Shown piece after piece: positions 20,250-32,100 of a stretch of DNA of 64,000 bases. The stretch's first letter is position 1, and every line of letters starts with the position of its first letter. The position numbers and the translations under genes were made by a program. A model generated the notes under the pieces. The model was not told where the DNA came from. It saw nothing but the letters and a program-made list of their open reading frames with translations, and did not search any database. Location: the NCBI GenBank assembly GCA_033063855.1, contig CP093830.1, positions 20,584,854-20,648,853 of the forward strand, read 5' to 3'. The stretch is from Smittia aterrima (Eukaryota > Arthropoda > Insecta > Diptera > Chironomidae).

Positions 20250-21774
20250 TGTTGTGTTAACCTTTTGCCGTTGCGCATCTTGGAGTTATCAAAATATTTT
20301 TTTCATTTTATGAATAAGTGAATAATTATTGTAAACAAATTTATTCTGTTTTAGTTTCACTAAATTTGTTAATGGAAGCCTCTCACTAATTAAACCCTTA
20401 AATTCTTCTATGTCAACCTCGAAAGCCACGTCGCATCATGAAATTGTCGCACCATCTCTTTCCTTCCTTAAATATTTTAATGCTCAATAAAAACATGAAT
20501 AAATTTCATTCGAAATTTGTGCCATTAATCCCAAATTGTAATTTAATTTATTCGCCGCCCTCAACTCAAAGCGGAGTTAAATATTTTCTCAAAAATGCGT
20601 CGTCACAAAGCATTTTTTTGATTAATTCCCGAAGAGAAGAAAAGCAGTTTGAATGAGGAAATTCCTCTTGATAATCACGTTCTATGGAAATTTGATGGGG
20701 TAGAAAATGCGATGATAATGTTTTATGTTTTATGGCTCATAAACGTTTTCCCTTTTCGAGATCCGTCGTAAAATGAAAAACACATAATCATTTTCACTAT
20801 AATTCACGAGCGATTCGGAAGGCAAGCTCCTCTAAAAAACAAGTCGCGTCACAAAGAAAAGAATTCTTGTGACATGACAAAAATTATGAGTGAAAATGTT
20901 TCTTTTTGAGTCCGAGCCAGTCAAAGGAAAAATGTTTCCTGGAAATTATTATATTGGATGAAATCGACGATAAATTGAGACTTGAAGCGATCTATTTTCA
21001 TTTCATTGTCGTCTCGCTTGAGTTCGAAAGAAGCTTAATTAAGCAGAGAAAACAACGAAGGAAGGTAAAGAAAGTAATCAGTAGAGGGAAAGGGCAATTA
21101 AATTTAACAAACTCTCCGAATTTATTTTCATTTCATTAATTATGAGCCGAAGCAAGAAGCAAAAGATAAACTTTTTTGATGAATGCGATAAGGCAAGCAG
21201 CAATTTTGTCTTAATCAAAAAAAGAACAGAAAGAAAACACCGTAAAGTTTAGTTTATTTTGTTTGAGAGTCTGACCTGAAGATAACCAACAGGAAAAGCA
21301 AATAATGCTGGCAAAACACGAAAGCGAGATACGAAAAAATATCGAAACAAAGTTTGGGGTTTAATGACGCTTCTTAGATCTTCCTACGAAAAGAATTCGA
21401 AACTTTTATGTGGTCGAGAAGTTTCAGGTTTCAATTCCACTTGGGGTGAAGCCAAACGAAACGGTTCTAATGAGCATGTCGAGGAAAAGGAGAAAGTTTC
21501 TCAGCACCGGGAATTGCTGAAGAGTTATTGTTTTGCATCTTCCGAGAACTCGACGTAGCTTTCTCAATAAATGGGATTCTCTTCTCGTTTAAGAAAAAAT
21601 CACACGAACATCAATATTTAGCTTGGCGTGCATGATTTGACTTGCGACCTCGCACAACTTGTTGATAAGACTTTTTTCCCCGGTTTTATTTTTGTCGGAA
21701 AGAAAAATAATAATCGCACGATGATGCAGGGATTTTTTTCGAACGCTAAATTGAATTCAGAGGAAATGGAGTTG
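20250..21774. other. Spacer between divergently arranged cysteine-rich genes
   Basis: About 1.5 kb separating the last minus-strand member from the plus-strand member. No supported coding sequence. GATAAG occurs near 21663 and an imperfect kB-like GGGATTTTTT near 21729, 36-45 bp before the TATA box of the plus-strand gene. Confidence 0.45.
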
Positions 21775-21780
21775 TATAAA
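21775..21780 (+). promoter_or_regulatory. TATA box of the 140 aa gene
   Basis: TATAAAAG about 91 bp before the ATG at 21871. Confidence 0.6.
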
Positions 21781-21870
21781 AGAAAGGAAAAAGTTTATTC
21801 GTCAAGTCATTCAAACAAGTTCAACTCGATCCGAAGGAAGTCAGTCAAGTTCCAACTCAATTATTCAACA

Positions 21871-22293
21871 ATGAAGAGTTTCTTAGTTATTTCAAGCTTC
21901 CTCCTTTTGAGCGTCGCTGTTGATGCAGGTGTTCGTAATGCCAACTGGGAATGTGATGCTAACGGTTGCAGAAGTCTCGGAAATACGAACTACCCAGCTC
22001 TAGCACCTGGTCAGCCTTACTTCCCATTCGGCTCGCCTTACTACCCAGCACCTCACCTCTTAGCTCCAGGAAGATATTTCTACCCAATTCCTCAAGCACC
22101 TTACTATCCTGCTGTCAACTACAACAATCGATATGACGACAACAATGATGACGGTAGCGTCACAACAGGAAACTCAAAGTGTGGAAAATACGGATGCACA
22201 ACTGGAGAACAAGACACAAGGTGTGGACCGAACGGATGTTCGAGTGGAAACGCTCACTGTGATGGCGAAGGATGTTATTCACAAAACAACTAA
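21871..22293 (+). CDS. Secreted CxxxGC protein with Pro/Tyr-rich middle
   Basis: Intronless, 140 aa. The open frame extends 5' to 21628, but the TATA box at 21775 lies inside that extension and the Met at 21871 starts a clear signal peptide (MKSFLVISSFLLLSVAVDA). Mature protein: CDANGC, then about 60 residues rich in Pro, Tyr, Phe and Ala, then an Asn/Asp stretch and three close CxxxGC units (CGKYGC, CGPNGC, CDGEGC). AATAAA at 22340-22345. The Pro/Tyr region resembles extracellular structural proteins, which argues that some family members could be matrix or silk-like rather than peptides. The only member on the plus strand. Confidence 0.8.
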   Translation: MKSFLVISSFLLLSVAVDAGVRNANWECDANGCRSLGNTNYPALAPGQPYFPFGSPYYPAPHLLAPGRYFYPIPQAPYYPAVNYNNRYDDNNDDGSVTTGNSKCGKYGCTTGEQDTRCGPNGCSSGNAHCDGEGCYSQNN

Positions 22294-22349
22294 GGGACTG
22301 GCGCCTTGAATAAATTATAATTTCATTTCTTTCTATTTTAATAAAAGTT

Positions 22350-23851
22350 AAACGATCAACAAATTAGAAATCACAAATTTCGTTTTTTATTATCTTTCCC
22401 TTAATGAAAATTATCTCGAAACAAAACGATCTCTCGAAAGTTTCACGAGCTCCAAAAGGTCGATCGGAAAGCGTTGTTTGTCGTAAACAACGAACGTTGA
22501 TGGAAGGTGTTTGCCGACGTTTTATCGTCGACGTAATGCTTTTCTTTTTATAATCCTGCCCTTAAGTAAAACTTTACGAGCTTCAATTTTATCATTCGAA
22601 CGGAGGTGAAATTATGATTAAATCATGTAAACGAGAAAGTTCGTCCGATGATCGATTTGCTGTAATTGCTTGCCATCAACTGAGCGGGGAGTTTGCTTGT
22701 TGAGAATCCTCTGAGCACGCTACGAAATAAAGATTTCAATTCCTTGAGCAAAATATGACGATAAGCTCGTAATAATGACAACGTTCGAACGCTTTTGGCT
22801 GTGATCGGAAAATATTTCAAGTCATTTCCACGAAGAGAGAAATACAAACTGTTGTGAACAAATTATTCGTTTCATGGAATATTGTTCACAATTCAAGCAT
22901 TGAAATGCTTCCACATACAATTTCATTCGATTAAACGAGCGAATGAATAGAATTGTGCAACATTTTCCTCTCGAGGAGCGAAGGAATATTTGGTTAAAGT
23001 TTTGCAGCGTTTGCTCGAAGCTGAAACTCTCGAGACACGGAAGTTTGTTTGCGAGAATCTGAATTTTCGAGCATTTCAAATTTTCCATTTGGGAATCCAA
23101 ACGAATGCGAAAGTATCATCATCGACTTAATTGCTAGGAAGAATCACTTATTCAGTGAATGCAATTGATGAATGGAAGACTCGAGTGAAGCCGCTAGAGT
23201 TCACACATGGAAATCTCGAAATTTTCCACTCAACTTCGTCTTTTCTCGCTTTGCTCTTCTCTCATGAATTATTCAACTCATTTTGAATGATTCGAGAGCT
23301 CGTGAACTTTGATGCAACCGAAAGAGGATGGAGACGAAGAATATTGTTTGCCAACAAAAGTTTAGAAACTTTAGCAAAACTTCTGTGGAAAAGCATTCGG
23401 TTACCAGAAAATAAATAAATAGAAGAGCGTCGCACAATTCATGTTGACGTGTTGTAAAAGATATCAGCTTATCAAACAACAAAGAAGAGAAGAGAGAAAA
23501 AAAGAAACTTTTACGATTTTACTTGAGAAAATTCTGTTTATGAATTGTGTGACAAATACTTTGCCGAGCAAATTGCTTAAGTCTGCTTATTTTTCTTGTA
23601 ACCATTGGAGACTTGAGGGAAAACTTTGAAGATAATGAAGCTGCCATTAGCAACGCTCGACTTGCTTGATTGTTCCACGACGCGAAAATAGGAAACAAAA
23701 GGATTCTTTTTCGCGAAGCGCTGAAATTTGATTGAGTTGCTGTAAATTTATCTCGTCGCTAATCAATTTTATTGGAAAGTCATCACAATCATTTCGATAA
23801 TCTTTATTCGATTGAATTCCTTAGAATATTAATTAACTGCCTTCGTCCTAA
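22350..23851. other. Intergenic, no gene seen
   Basis: About 1.5 kb without supported coding sequence between the last cysteine-rich gene and the 3' end of the SLC5 transporter. Confidence 0.55.
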
Positions 23852-26029
23852 TCACTTTCTAATGCTTTCATCAGAAATATCTATCACTGGATTATCGACT
23901 CCTTTCTTAGGAAACATTCCAACAACCGTCGGCCCTTGTTGTGGCGTTTGTCCAACTTGAACTGTCTCGTCGTTATTGATATTCCGATCAACATTGTTTT
24001 GATGGTAAAGCATGTCTTCCCAGTTCTTGGCTTGAGATTCTGGCATCTCGTTTGGCATCGACACGGAATGTCTCCGGCTTGACGCCTTCGAAGATGTGAA
24101 ACCATTGTTGTTGCTACCCTTTCTCTCCTTAGTCATTTTAGTGATTCTCCTCTTGTCATAAGAACTTGTCAGACATGAAATCAATAGTCCGAAGAGAACA
24201 GTCAAGAGTGTTCCGACCATCGAATACCACAAGTAACTGATCTCGTAAATGTATTGATACCAAGCATCCTCGCGATTGATTTCATCGGTGATTAAAGACG
24301 TTCCATTCACAATGCAATTACAGCCTTCAATCGACGAGTCTAGGAACGGTTCGTCTTTGCCAAACGTCAGTGCGAATATTCCCAGAGTGATTACAGTAAG
24401 CGTTGAAAGTAATCCGCCGTAAAGCGCTCCCTTCAAGTTTGCTGACTTGAAGAAAATGCCGAGTGAGAATAATCCCAGAAGAATTCCTCCAATGAGACCA
24501 TTGAGAGTGAGCGTAGCTTGTAGAATTCCGCGACCTTCAACAAGGAAAATCAAACCGAATGAGACGACTCCGTAACCGAAGTTCATCCACTTCGCGTAAC
24601 GAGCGCCATTCTCCGGAGAGATTTTAATGTTTAATCCAGAAATTAAAAGATCTTCAATCGTAACAGCTGACAACGAACTCAAGCAGGCAGCAACTGTTCC
24701 CAGCGAAGCAGCGAAAACTCCTGCGACGAAGATGCCAACAAACGATGTGAGATGTCCAAATGTTTCCATCACGTAATACGGCATCAGTTGGTCAATTCCA
24801 TCAATCTTCCCAGCTCTTAGCGGGTCGCAGCTGCTAAAGTGAGCGAACGTCATGACGCCAGTGTAGAAATTAATCAAAAAAATGAAAGCGAGACCGAAGA
24901 TTGAGAGCGTCAATGCAATTCTCGCTTTTCCCAGATTCCTCAACGACATTGCTTTCTGTACAGTCGCTTGGTTAACACAGAGCAACGAAGACCAGTAAAA
25001 GAATCCGCCAATGATGACGGAGAAGACTGTGTGTCGCGTCGTTGGGTTAGGATCAAAGCTGCAATGAATGTCAAGGTAATTCCAAACATCTGTAAAGCTC
25101 TTTTCACAATTTTTTTTACCTCAGCAAATCCAATCTGTCATTGTCGTTGGCAATTTTAAAGATTTCACTTATTCCTCCCTCTTGCTTGTAGGTTCCGACG
25201 ATTAGTACGAGCAGCAGTGAAATAACGAGCACACATGTTTGAAACGTGTCGGCAATAACGACCGCTTTCAGACCGCCTTGACTCGAGTAAAAGACGCAAA
25301 CGAGATAGATGAGAACAATGGCTAGTCGCGTGTTCAATCCTGTGGCTTTTGACAATGCAATTGCTGGCGCAAGCACAGAGACAGACCTGAAAAATTTAAA
25401 TTGAAATAAAATTCTTTTTGTTTAAGCTTCAAAAGTATTTACGTGTAGAAACACATTTGTGCGACGTAGAGCAATCCACCGAAGATTCTCATTTCTTTTC
25501 CGAATCGAGTTCCAAGATATTCGTAGCACGATGTCAGTTTCATCTCATCGTAGATTGGGAAAAACACTAAAATCGCTAACGGAATGACGAGCATCATCGA
25601 CACAACAATCAAAGCGAATTGTGCGCCGTTGAAAAAAATCTCTGACGGATTTCCAAGCAGTTCAATGGCAGTTATGAAGCTTGTGGTCAAGCTCAAAGTC
25701 ACGGGAAAAATTGACATTTCCGTTCCCAACATGAAGTCTTTTGCTGACGAGCCTTTCGACGCTTTATCGAAGAATCCATAGAAAACTCCGATTCCAAGTG
25801 AGATCACAAGCATTCCTATGACGACAACGTAATCCCAAGCTCCAAAGCTGCCAGCGTTTTCTTGCTCGCTACATTGCTCCTCGTAATCGATAGCGTTGAA
25901 GGGAAGGAACGATGAGAGTTGGTAAGTAACCTCATTTCCTGAACTTGCTGATTTTTCGTTGTAAACCGACGAAGTGGCTTCAAGTGCGAAACTCGCGAGA
26001 ATCAAAATTGACAATTTGATTAAGATCAT
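23852..26029 (-). CDS. SLC5-family sodium-coupled solute transporter
   Basis: 686 aa from exons 25443-26029, 25120-25386 and 23852-25058. The second intron is placed from GTAAAA at 25119 to CAG at 25059, which joins ...RLDLL to SFDPNPTTRHT in frame as the family requires. Plasma-membrane Na+ symporter of the monocarboxylate/multivitamin branch (SMCT/SMVT-like). Family marks: FGAWDYVVVIGMLVISLGIG in the first helix, SFITAIELLGNPSEI, SCYEYLGTRFG, YTGVMTFAHFSSCDP followed by DQLMPYYVM, and GVFAASLGTVAACLSSLSAV. The C-terminal ~100 residues are cytoplasmic and polar. Odd point: about 65 residues precede the first family helix and begin with a signal-peptide-like hydrophobic stretch, longer than usual for SLC5. 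Substrate cannot be read from sequence. Confidence 0.88.
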
Positions 26030-27805
26030 CCTCTCAAAATATTTCGTGATAACCGTAGCGAGTAATTTACATTACGATCCTTGAGATAATTTTTATGATC
26101 AACGGTTTTGTTAATCTATTTGCAGTCCAAACGTTTTCTGTTGGAAAAACAAAATGTGTTTTTGTTATCAAAATTGATTGGAGCTGTCAGATTAATTTTA
26201 TTATTGAACACTTCATGACGCGACCTTCGTCATTGTTATTACTCTCAAATAATTATTTATAAAAAATTCAAAAAACACTTGAGTGTTAAGTCATTCGCAA
26301 TCACTGTTTTCAAGACTCTTCAGTTTCCACAAAATTCATATCAAACAACAGCCGTTCAATTGATTCGAGTACTCCAGAATTATCTGGTTAAAGCTGATTA
26401 AAGCCACCAAAAACTTAACCGTGATTTGATTTACAGAAAATTCGAATCATCGCGTTGCTAACAATTTTCCGGTTTGTTGAGTTTGAAATTTTCTGTTTTT
26501 CTCACTTTCCCAAGAACACGAAAGAAATGTTTTAACTCACCACGAAGCGCGAAACTTTATGATTAATCCGGTTCCTCTTTGAGATTTATATCAGTCGGCA
26601 GCTTGACTCGTATTTTTGAATCTTCCTCAAATCGAAAACAACGATTTTATCTTTTTAATTAAACTTTTGACTTTTATTCAACTTTCGCGACTTTGAGTGA
26701 AACTTTATTATCTTTGTTTTCTCTTCTTTGTTTTTCGCGAAAAATACGTTTCAAAAGCTCTTGCGACAAGCAACAACTGATGTGATCGCGGAAAATGTCA
26801 CTCGAATATATAGCAGCGTAATGTCGATCGTTTGGAAACGATAAAAACACGAAACAAGTGTCGCTCAAGTATAAAGAAACTGGTTAATTTTGGATATTTC
26901 TTACCTCCTCTCGTGTGTTGACGGTTGAAAATTGCAAAATTCTCAAGAGTTTCGTGTTATCGACGTCATAGGTTCGATAAGAATTTAAACACCCACCAGA
27001 CTCTCTGGCAACGGCGGCTTCAAGACAATTGACACCAAATAAAATATTCATTGGATAGAATAGAATAGAATGAGGTTCCGGGAAATGTTTGCTCGACAAC
27101 ACCGGAAACATTTATCACAGTTTTTCACTCCAATGAATTATCGAGCTGCAATTTCGCCATTAAAAATTTACTTCCGAGGGAATTATTTTACTTTAAATAA
27201 ATTATTCATTAACTCATCGAAGAGTGAAATAATGTAATTTTCTCTCGAGCTTACAACATTTTCATTCATTTGTCATCAATAATTAATGATCGCAACATGT
27301 GAAATAATTGACCTGCGAGAGGTGAACGAGTAAAAGTTCAAAGGTTTATCGATTTTCCGATAATTTTTCGATGCTGATTTGTAATTTTAAACTTAAACTA
27401 ACAAATGTTAAACTCATCATCTCGTGAACTTCAAGCCGTCGACTAATTAGCCTTTTCTTTAAAAGAGAAAGAAGGAGCTCCAATTATCATAAAACTGTTT
27501 GTAATGATAATTTCTTAATGAGATTCTCTTCTAAGCTTCTTCCGTGAACAGCTGCTCCTGTTGCGTCGCGTGGGCTATACTTCGCCGCCCACTCCTCAAC
27601 TGAAGAGGATAATTTTAAAACAAAAGGAAAAGAAATCTCAGCGTTGATAAGACATCACGATAAGCGACCGAATGGAATGGATTAAGCTTTATAATCGAGT
27701 TCAACTTGAGTTCGTCTCGTGATAACAATGTTCTATTGTTTACAATTCTGGTATTTAAGTTGAAATTGAAATAATTCCACTCAGTTTAACCATTTTCTCG
27801 GCACA
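26030..27805. other. Intergenic, SLC5 promoter side
   Basis: About 1.8 kb. No supported gene. A minus-strand frame at 26884-27111 has no domain or signal peptide and is not called. Confidence 0.5.
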
Positions 27806-29126
27806 ATGAACGCTCGAATTTTCAAAAGTTCTGTTGATGTTTTTGTTCGAGTTCGGCAAAGCTGAAGTTTTAAATACGAGCCAACCGTTCATTGTGAATG
27901 GCAGTGACGCAAAAATTGAGGAATTTCCCTTCCCCGGTAAAATTATTCGAAAGTTCAACGAAACGGAAAATTAAAATCTGAGTCTGTGCCACTTCCAGGT
28001 CTCCCTCAGGATAAAGAATGCTCATAATTGCGAGGTCCCCCCTTCCAAGCAAGCTGTGGCTACTCACTGCACGACTTTCTTTGTTGACTGTTTAGTCACT
28101 GAATTGTAAATTCGAACCCTTTAGGCCGGCACATTGTGTAGCATCGCCAGAAGTCGAACAATATTCGGTTGAGTATGCATCGATGGTAATTTCGAGCAGC
28201 AGCCCGAACGTTGTTCAAGTCGAGAAACTTATAAAACATGAAAGACATTCAGCATCGAATCAATACATAAACGATATTGGACTGGTGAAGTTGAAAGCTT
28301 CAATGGACATTTTGTTGAAGGGTTATCGAGCGAAATTGCCTGTTTCGAATGCGTACTTTCCAACAGGAACTGAGTGGATGGAGAAGGACGAGTCGCTATG
28401 AGTATTGAAACAGAATACGAAGTGAATGGTCATCGAATGAAATTCCCAAAAACTTCGCTTTGGTAGAACTCAAGGCTCTCTCATCCAAACACTTCAAAAT
28501 GTCGATCTCCAAGTTCATTCATCTGTCGACTGTGCGAACTCAACTCGCAAAAAAAATATCCATTTTATGAATCTGTTCGGATGTGTTCCCTGAGGATATA
28601 AATCGCAATGTTCTGGTGAGTTCATAGAAAAGTAAATTTGCAATTATTCCCGCTAAAGCTTCGTGTCTATATTTTTATCGCAGGTGATTCAGGTAAGCTT
28701 AATGGATTTAACGTAGAGAATCTGACTATTTAAGCAATCAGGCGCCCGCAGGTGAATGTAACCGTTTCCATAAATGTAACCATAGCTTGAGAATTTAAAG
28801 TTAAAATGGGATGCTCACGAGTTGAAGTCACGTTCGCGAGAGAAAAACACAAAAGCTTCTAAATATTTAATTCGAAAAGTGATTGCAAACATTGCCATTT
28901 TATAGCCACAAGCTTTCACTAGCTGTTCAGTGTTGTAACGAGATAATTAGTAGTTCAACAAAGAGTTTAATTTCACAGGCGGACCTCTTGTACTTGACGG
29001 GCGTAGTTATTGGCTTTGTATCGTGGAGTGTGAAGGAAGCCCTGCGGCGTTTCTCCAGGTGTGTTCACTGCTATTTCCTGCATGGATTCAAAAGGAAGTT
29101 TCAATCGATTTCAGCTAAATATGTCT
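27806..29126 (+). pseudogene. Broken S1 (chymotrypsin-like) serine protease
   Basis: Pieces of a trypsin-fold protease occur in order but in different frames: an interrupted signal peptide after the ATG at 27806, the activation site FIVNGSDAKIEEFPF near 27880, a post-intron piece with HNC near 28029 that shifts frame before the histidine loop, VEKLIKHE...NDIGLVKLKAS around 28215-28310, a nine-base GTGATTCAG microexon near 28684 with splice-like flanks, and GPLVLDG / IGFVSWSV remnants near 28980-29030. At least three frameshifts and a TGA interrupt it. Layout, including the microexon, parallels the protease genes at 56-58 kb, so it is a decayed dispersed copy. Confidence 0.75.
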
Positions 29127-32100
29127 CTGGATTCCTAGGATTAAACTTATTCCTTTGTTGGCATTCAATGGCAATTAAATTCGACTTCATTGCTATGTCT
29201 GCCAGAGCGAATCTAATTGTTCTGTTTAAATCGAGCGAGGAATCTCAAATATTCCTGTTGTCTCTGCTTCTTCTTGTTCTTTGAAAGTTTTCTTGGAGAA
29301 ACTTTTCTTTTCTTTCTTGTCTTCGAAGCTATTTCTTCAGGCTGTTGTCAGATATTTGAAAACTTTCTCGATACTCACTTTTATGTTCTTCTCTTCTCCT
29401 CCAGGAGAAGAAAGTTTCTCCAAAGAAAACTACAGAGCTTTCTTCCGAATAATAAAAGTCTCCTCGCTTTGATATTTTATTTTGTTTTACGTTCTTTTTG
29501 ATGTAAAAGTATGCAAAGTGCTCGCTTTAGTTCTCAGGTATTTATCCTTTGGAAGAAACCCGTCTGAACGTAAATTGAATGAAAATATTTTCATTTCAAA
29601 AGAACTTTCCTGGAGTTTAATCAAACAAGTAAGGATTCTGAATTCCTGAATCTGCGGTGATTCGGAACAAAAGTTATTTAAAGTACTGAGGATGGAATTA
29701 TTATTCAAATATTTACTTAAATTCTTATGATTTTGAGATCCTTCTTCTTTCTCTCGATTAAACTGCAAATCGTCATGAAACTTTTGTACAATTTGTTCAG
29801 CCGAGATTAAATATGGTCATTGCTTTCAACCACTCCATCTCTCTCTCTTCGTAGGCAAATAATGGCAAAGCAATTCGTACTCGAGAAGCATTTGATAGAT
29901 TTCTATCGGCGCTTTTGTTCTGTAGTGGCAATTCAGAATCGAAATTGAATTTTGCATTCAAATGAATACATTAAAAGCTTTCCGATGTACAAATGTTTGC
30001 TCGAGAATGAAACCTTTCATGTGTTCACTGATTCGATGTCGTTTCTTTTATGAAGCGAGTTTTAAAAATAAAATTGGTTCTCTCGGTTTTGTAATTATAA
30101 TTTTAATTGTTGGAAGCTCAACAAAATTACTTTGATTTTCGTCGTAATTATCTCAGAGCTTGGCTTCTAAAATATTCACAAATTACAAATGATCGACGAG
30201 TATTGAGTTTTTATCGATGCTTGATGAACAAATAATTGAGGTAAAGTATCGAATTCAGCAAAAGCTATTGGATTGAATTCCCATCTGGTGCCTGCCGGTA
30301 TTGAATTCCAAATGCTCTACTTCTTCCTCTTTAAGTGTTTGCCTTTATCTGAAAATCATGAACGGAATTCAGATGATTTCAACATGTTCGCTTCTTCTGC
30401 TTTGCTAACCTCGCGTTTCTCTGGCATTAACAAATGAAAATTAATCTGGTGAACAGGAAAGTTCGTCCCTTGTCGTGAGCTTATGTGGTCACCGTTCGCC
30501 TTCGGACTGTTGCTAGAGAGAGAGTGAGAGTTTAATCCATTAAGAAGATTATATTTTCCATCACACAATAACAACAACAACAACGACACATGATTTGTGG
30601 AAGCTTCTCTCTGACACATCACAACTGTTTATTCAGCAACAAACCGATTGCGGATATTTCGCTTTGGATTGACTTTTCTCGGAGTCGAGTCGAGTCAAAA
30701 TGCGATGGCGGAGAAAATTCGAGTGAAATTTCAATTTGTTTATTTTGGTTTTCATGATTACGTGTGGGAAATATCATCGAGAGTGAGAGAGGAAATATAT
30801 TCAACTCGAAGCTATGATTCGTTGCGTGTGAGATTTGCGGGGAAAAACTTTTTCGTTTCGAGAAGGAATTGTTTAATTTCTCGGATGAAATTGATTGATT
30901 TGGTTATCAAGTTACAAATTTACTGTGGCAAAGCTTTAATAAATATTATCGAAACTTTAATCACGAACGAGTGAGAGGGAAATGTTTGGTATCAATCAGT
31001 CGAAAAAAATGTTTGACATCGATTTAAAGCAATAAATTTTCGAGTTGAATGCGACAGAGCGGATATGAAAGTCAACAAAATTGCAATTTATCTGATTGCA
31101 CTTCACGAAACAACATACAAAAAAAAATTCGGAGAATTGAGTCGAAAATGAAAACACGCAACATTTGCGAGAGGCTTAAAAATTGCCACTGATTTTATTT
31201 CCAAATGAAATTAATGACCGGAAAAAATAAATAAAAAAAAAGTCAACCTGAACCACCGCATGTGGTAAAATATTATCTTTTGATGTTGATTTCATTGCAA
31301 GTCGCCGCGACTACTGATTTAGTAGTCTGGTAACGTAAAACTTCCATCAGCAGAGCATAAAGTTTCTGAAGAGACCGTTTAGAATTTACAAACTTTTGAG
31401 CATCGCTTGAAATGGTTTTGCGACGAGAAGTTCATTCGGTCATTTCGGAATGGAACTCGACAACATTTTACATGATTTCCTACTCGAGTGAAAAAGCAAT
31501 GGACATGTCGTGTGTGCATCGAATAACTAATTCGACATCGACGTACAAGTAAAATTCATTTATCGCTTCAGTTTTATTTAAACTTCGCACAGAACTCTGC
31601 AGACCCTAAAGTGTTTGAGGTCATTGGCTCGTTCGGTCAGGAAAGTTTTCACCAAAAGCGATAAAAATTAATCTCAATTTCCAGATAAACTTTTCATTCA
31701 GTTTCAAGAGATTAGAAAGGAAATTTATTTGCTTGGCATAATGCAGATAAAAGCTCCTCCACCGTTCGTTAATTCTTCTCATGGCGCTTTATGAGCTTGG
31801 CAAAGGTGCAGAAATCCATTAAGATTTGCATTTAAATTGATGCTCCACTTCCTATGGCGAACTCATCTAAGACAGCGAAGCGAGCGAGCGTGCAACATGA
31901 TCGTGAAGTTTAATACCGCAAAACATAAATTTGGAACTCGAGAGACTTGGTAAGACGAGAGAAAAGCTAATCAGGATCAATTTGAAACTTTTTTGATTAA
32001 TTTAAATCGGATTGGATTGCATAAGAAGATCTGTTGCGTCTCGTACATCAAAGAAACGCTTCGACTCAGCAGAAAACAGTTTGTCTTTGCCATCATGAGA

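Noticed and set aside
21628..21870. N-terminal extension of the 140 aa secreted protein
   Set aside because: A TATA box lies inside it and the inner Met begins the signal peptide.
26884..27111. 75-codon minus-strand frame ahead of the SLC5 gene
   Set aside because: No domain, no signal peptide, and length within chance expectation.
28110..28140. TTCGAACCC resembling a tRNA B box
   Set aside because: No A box or cloverleaf could be placed around it; no tRNA gene found in the window.
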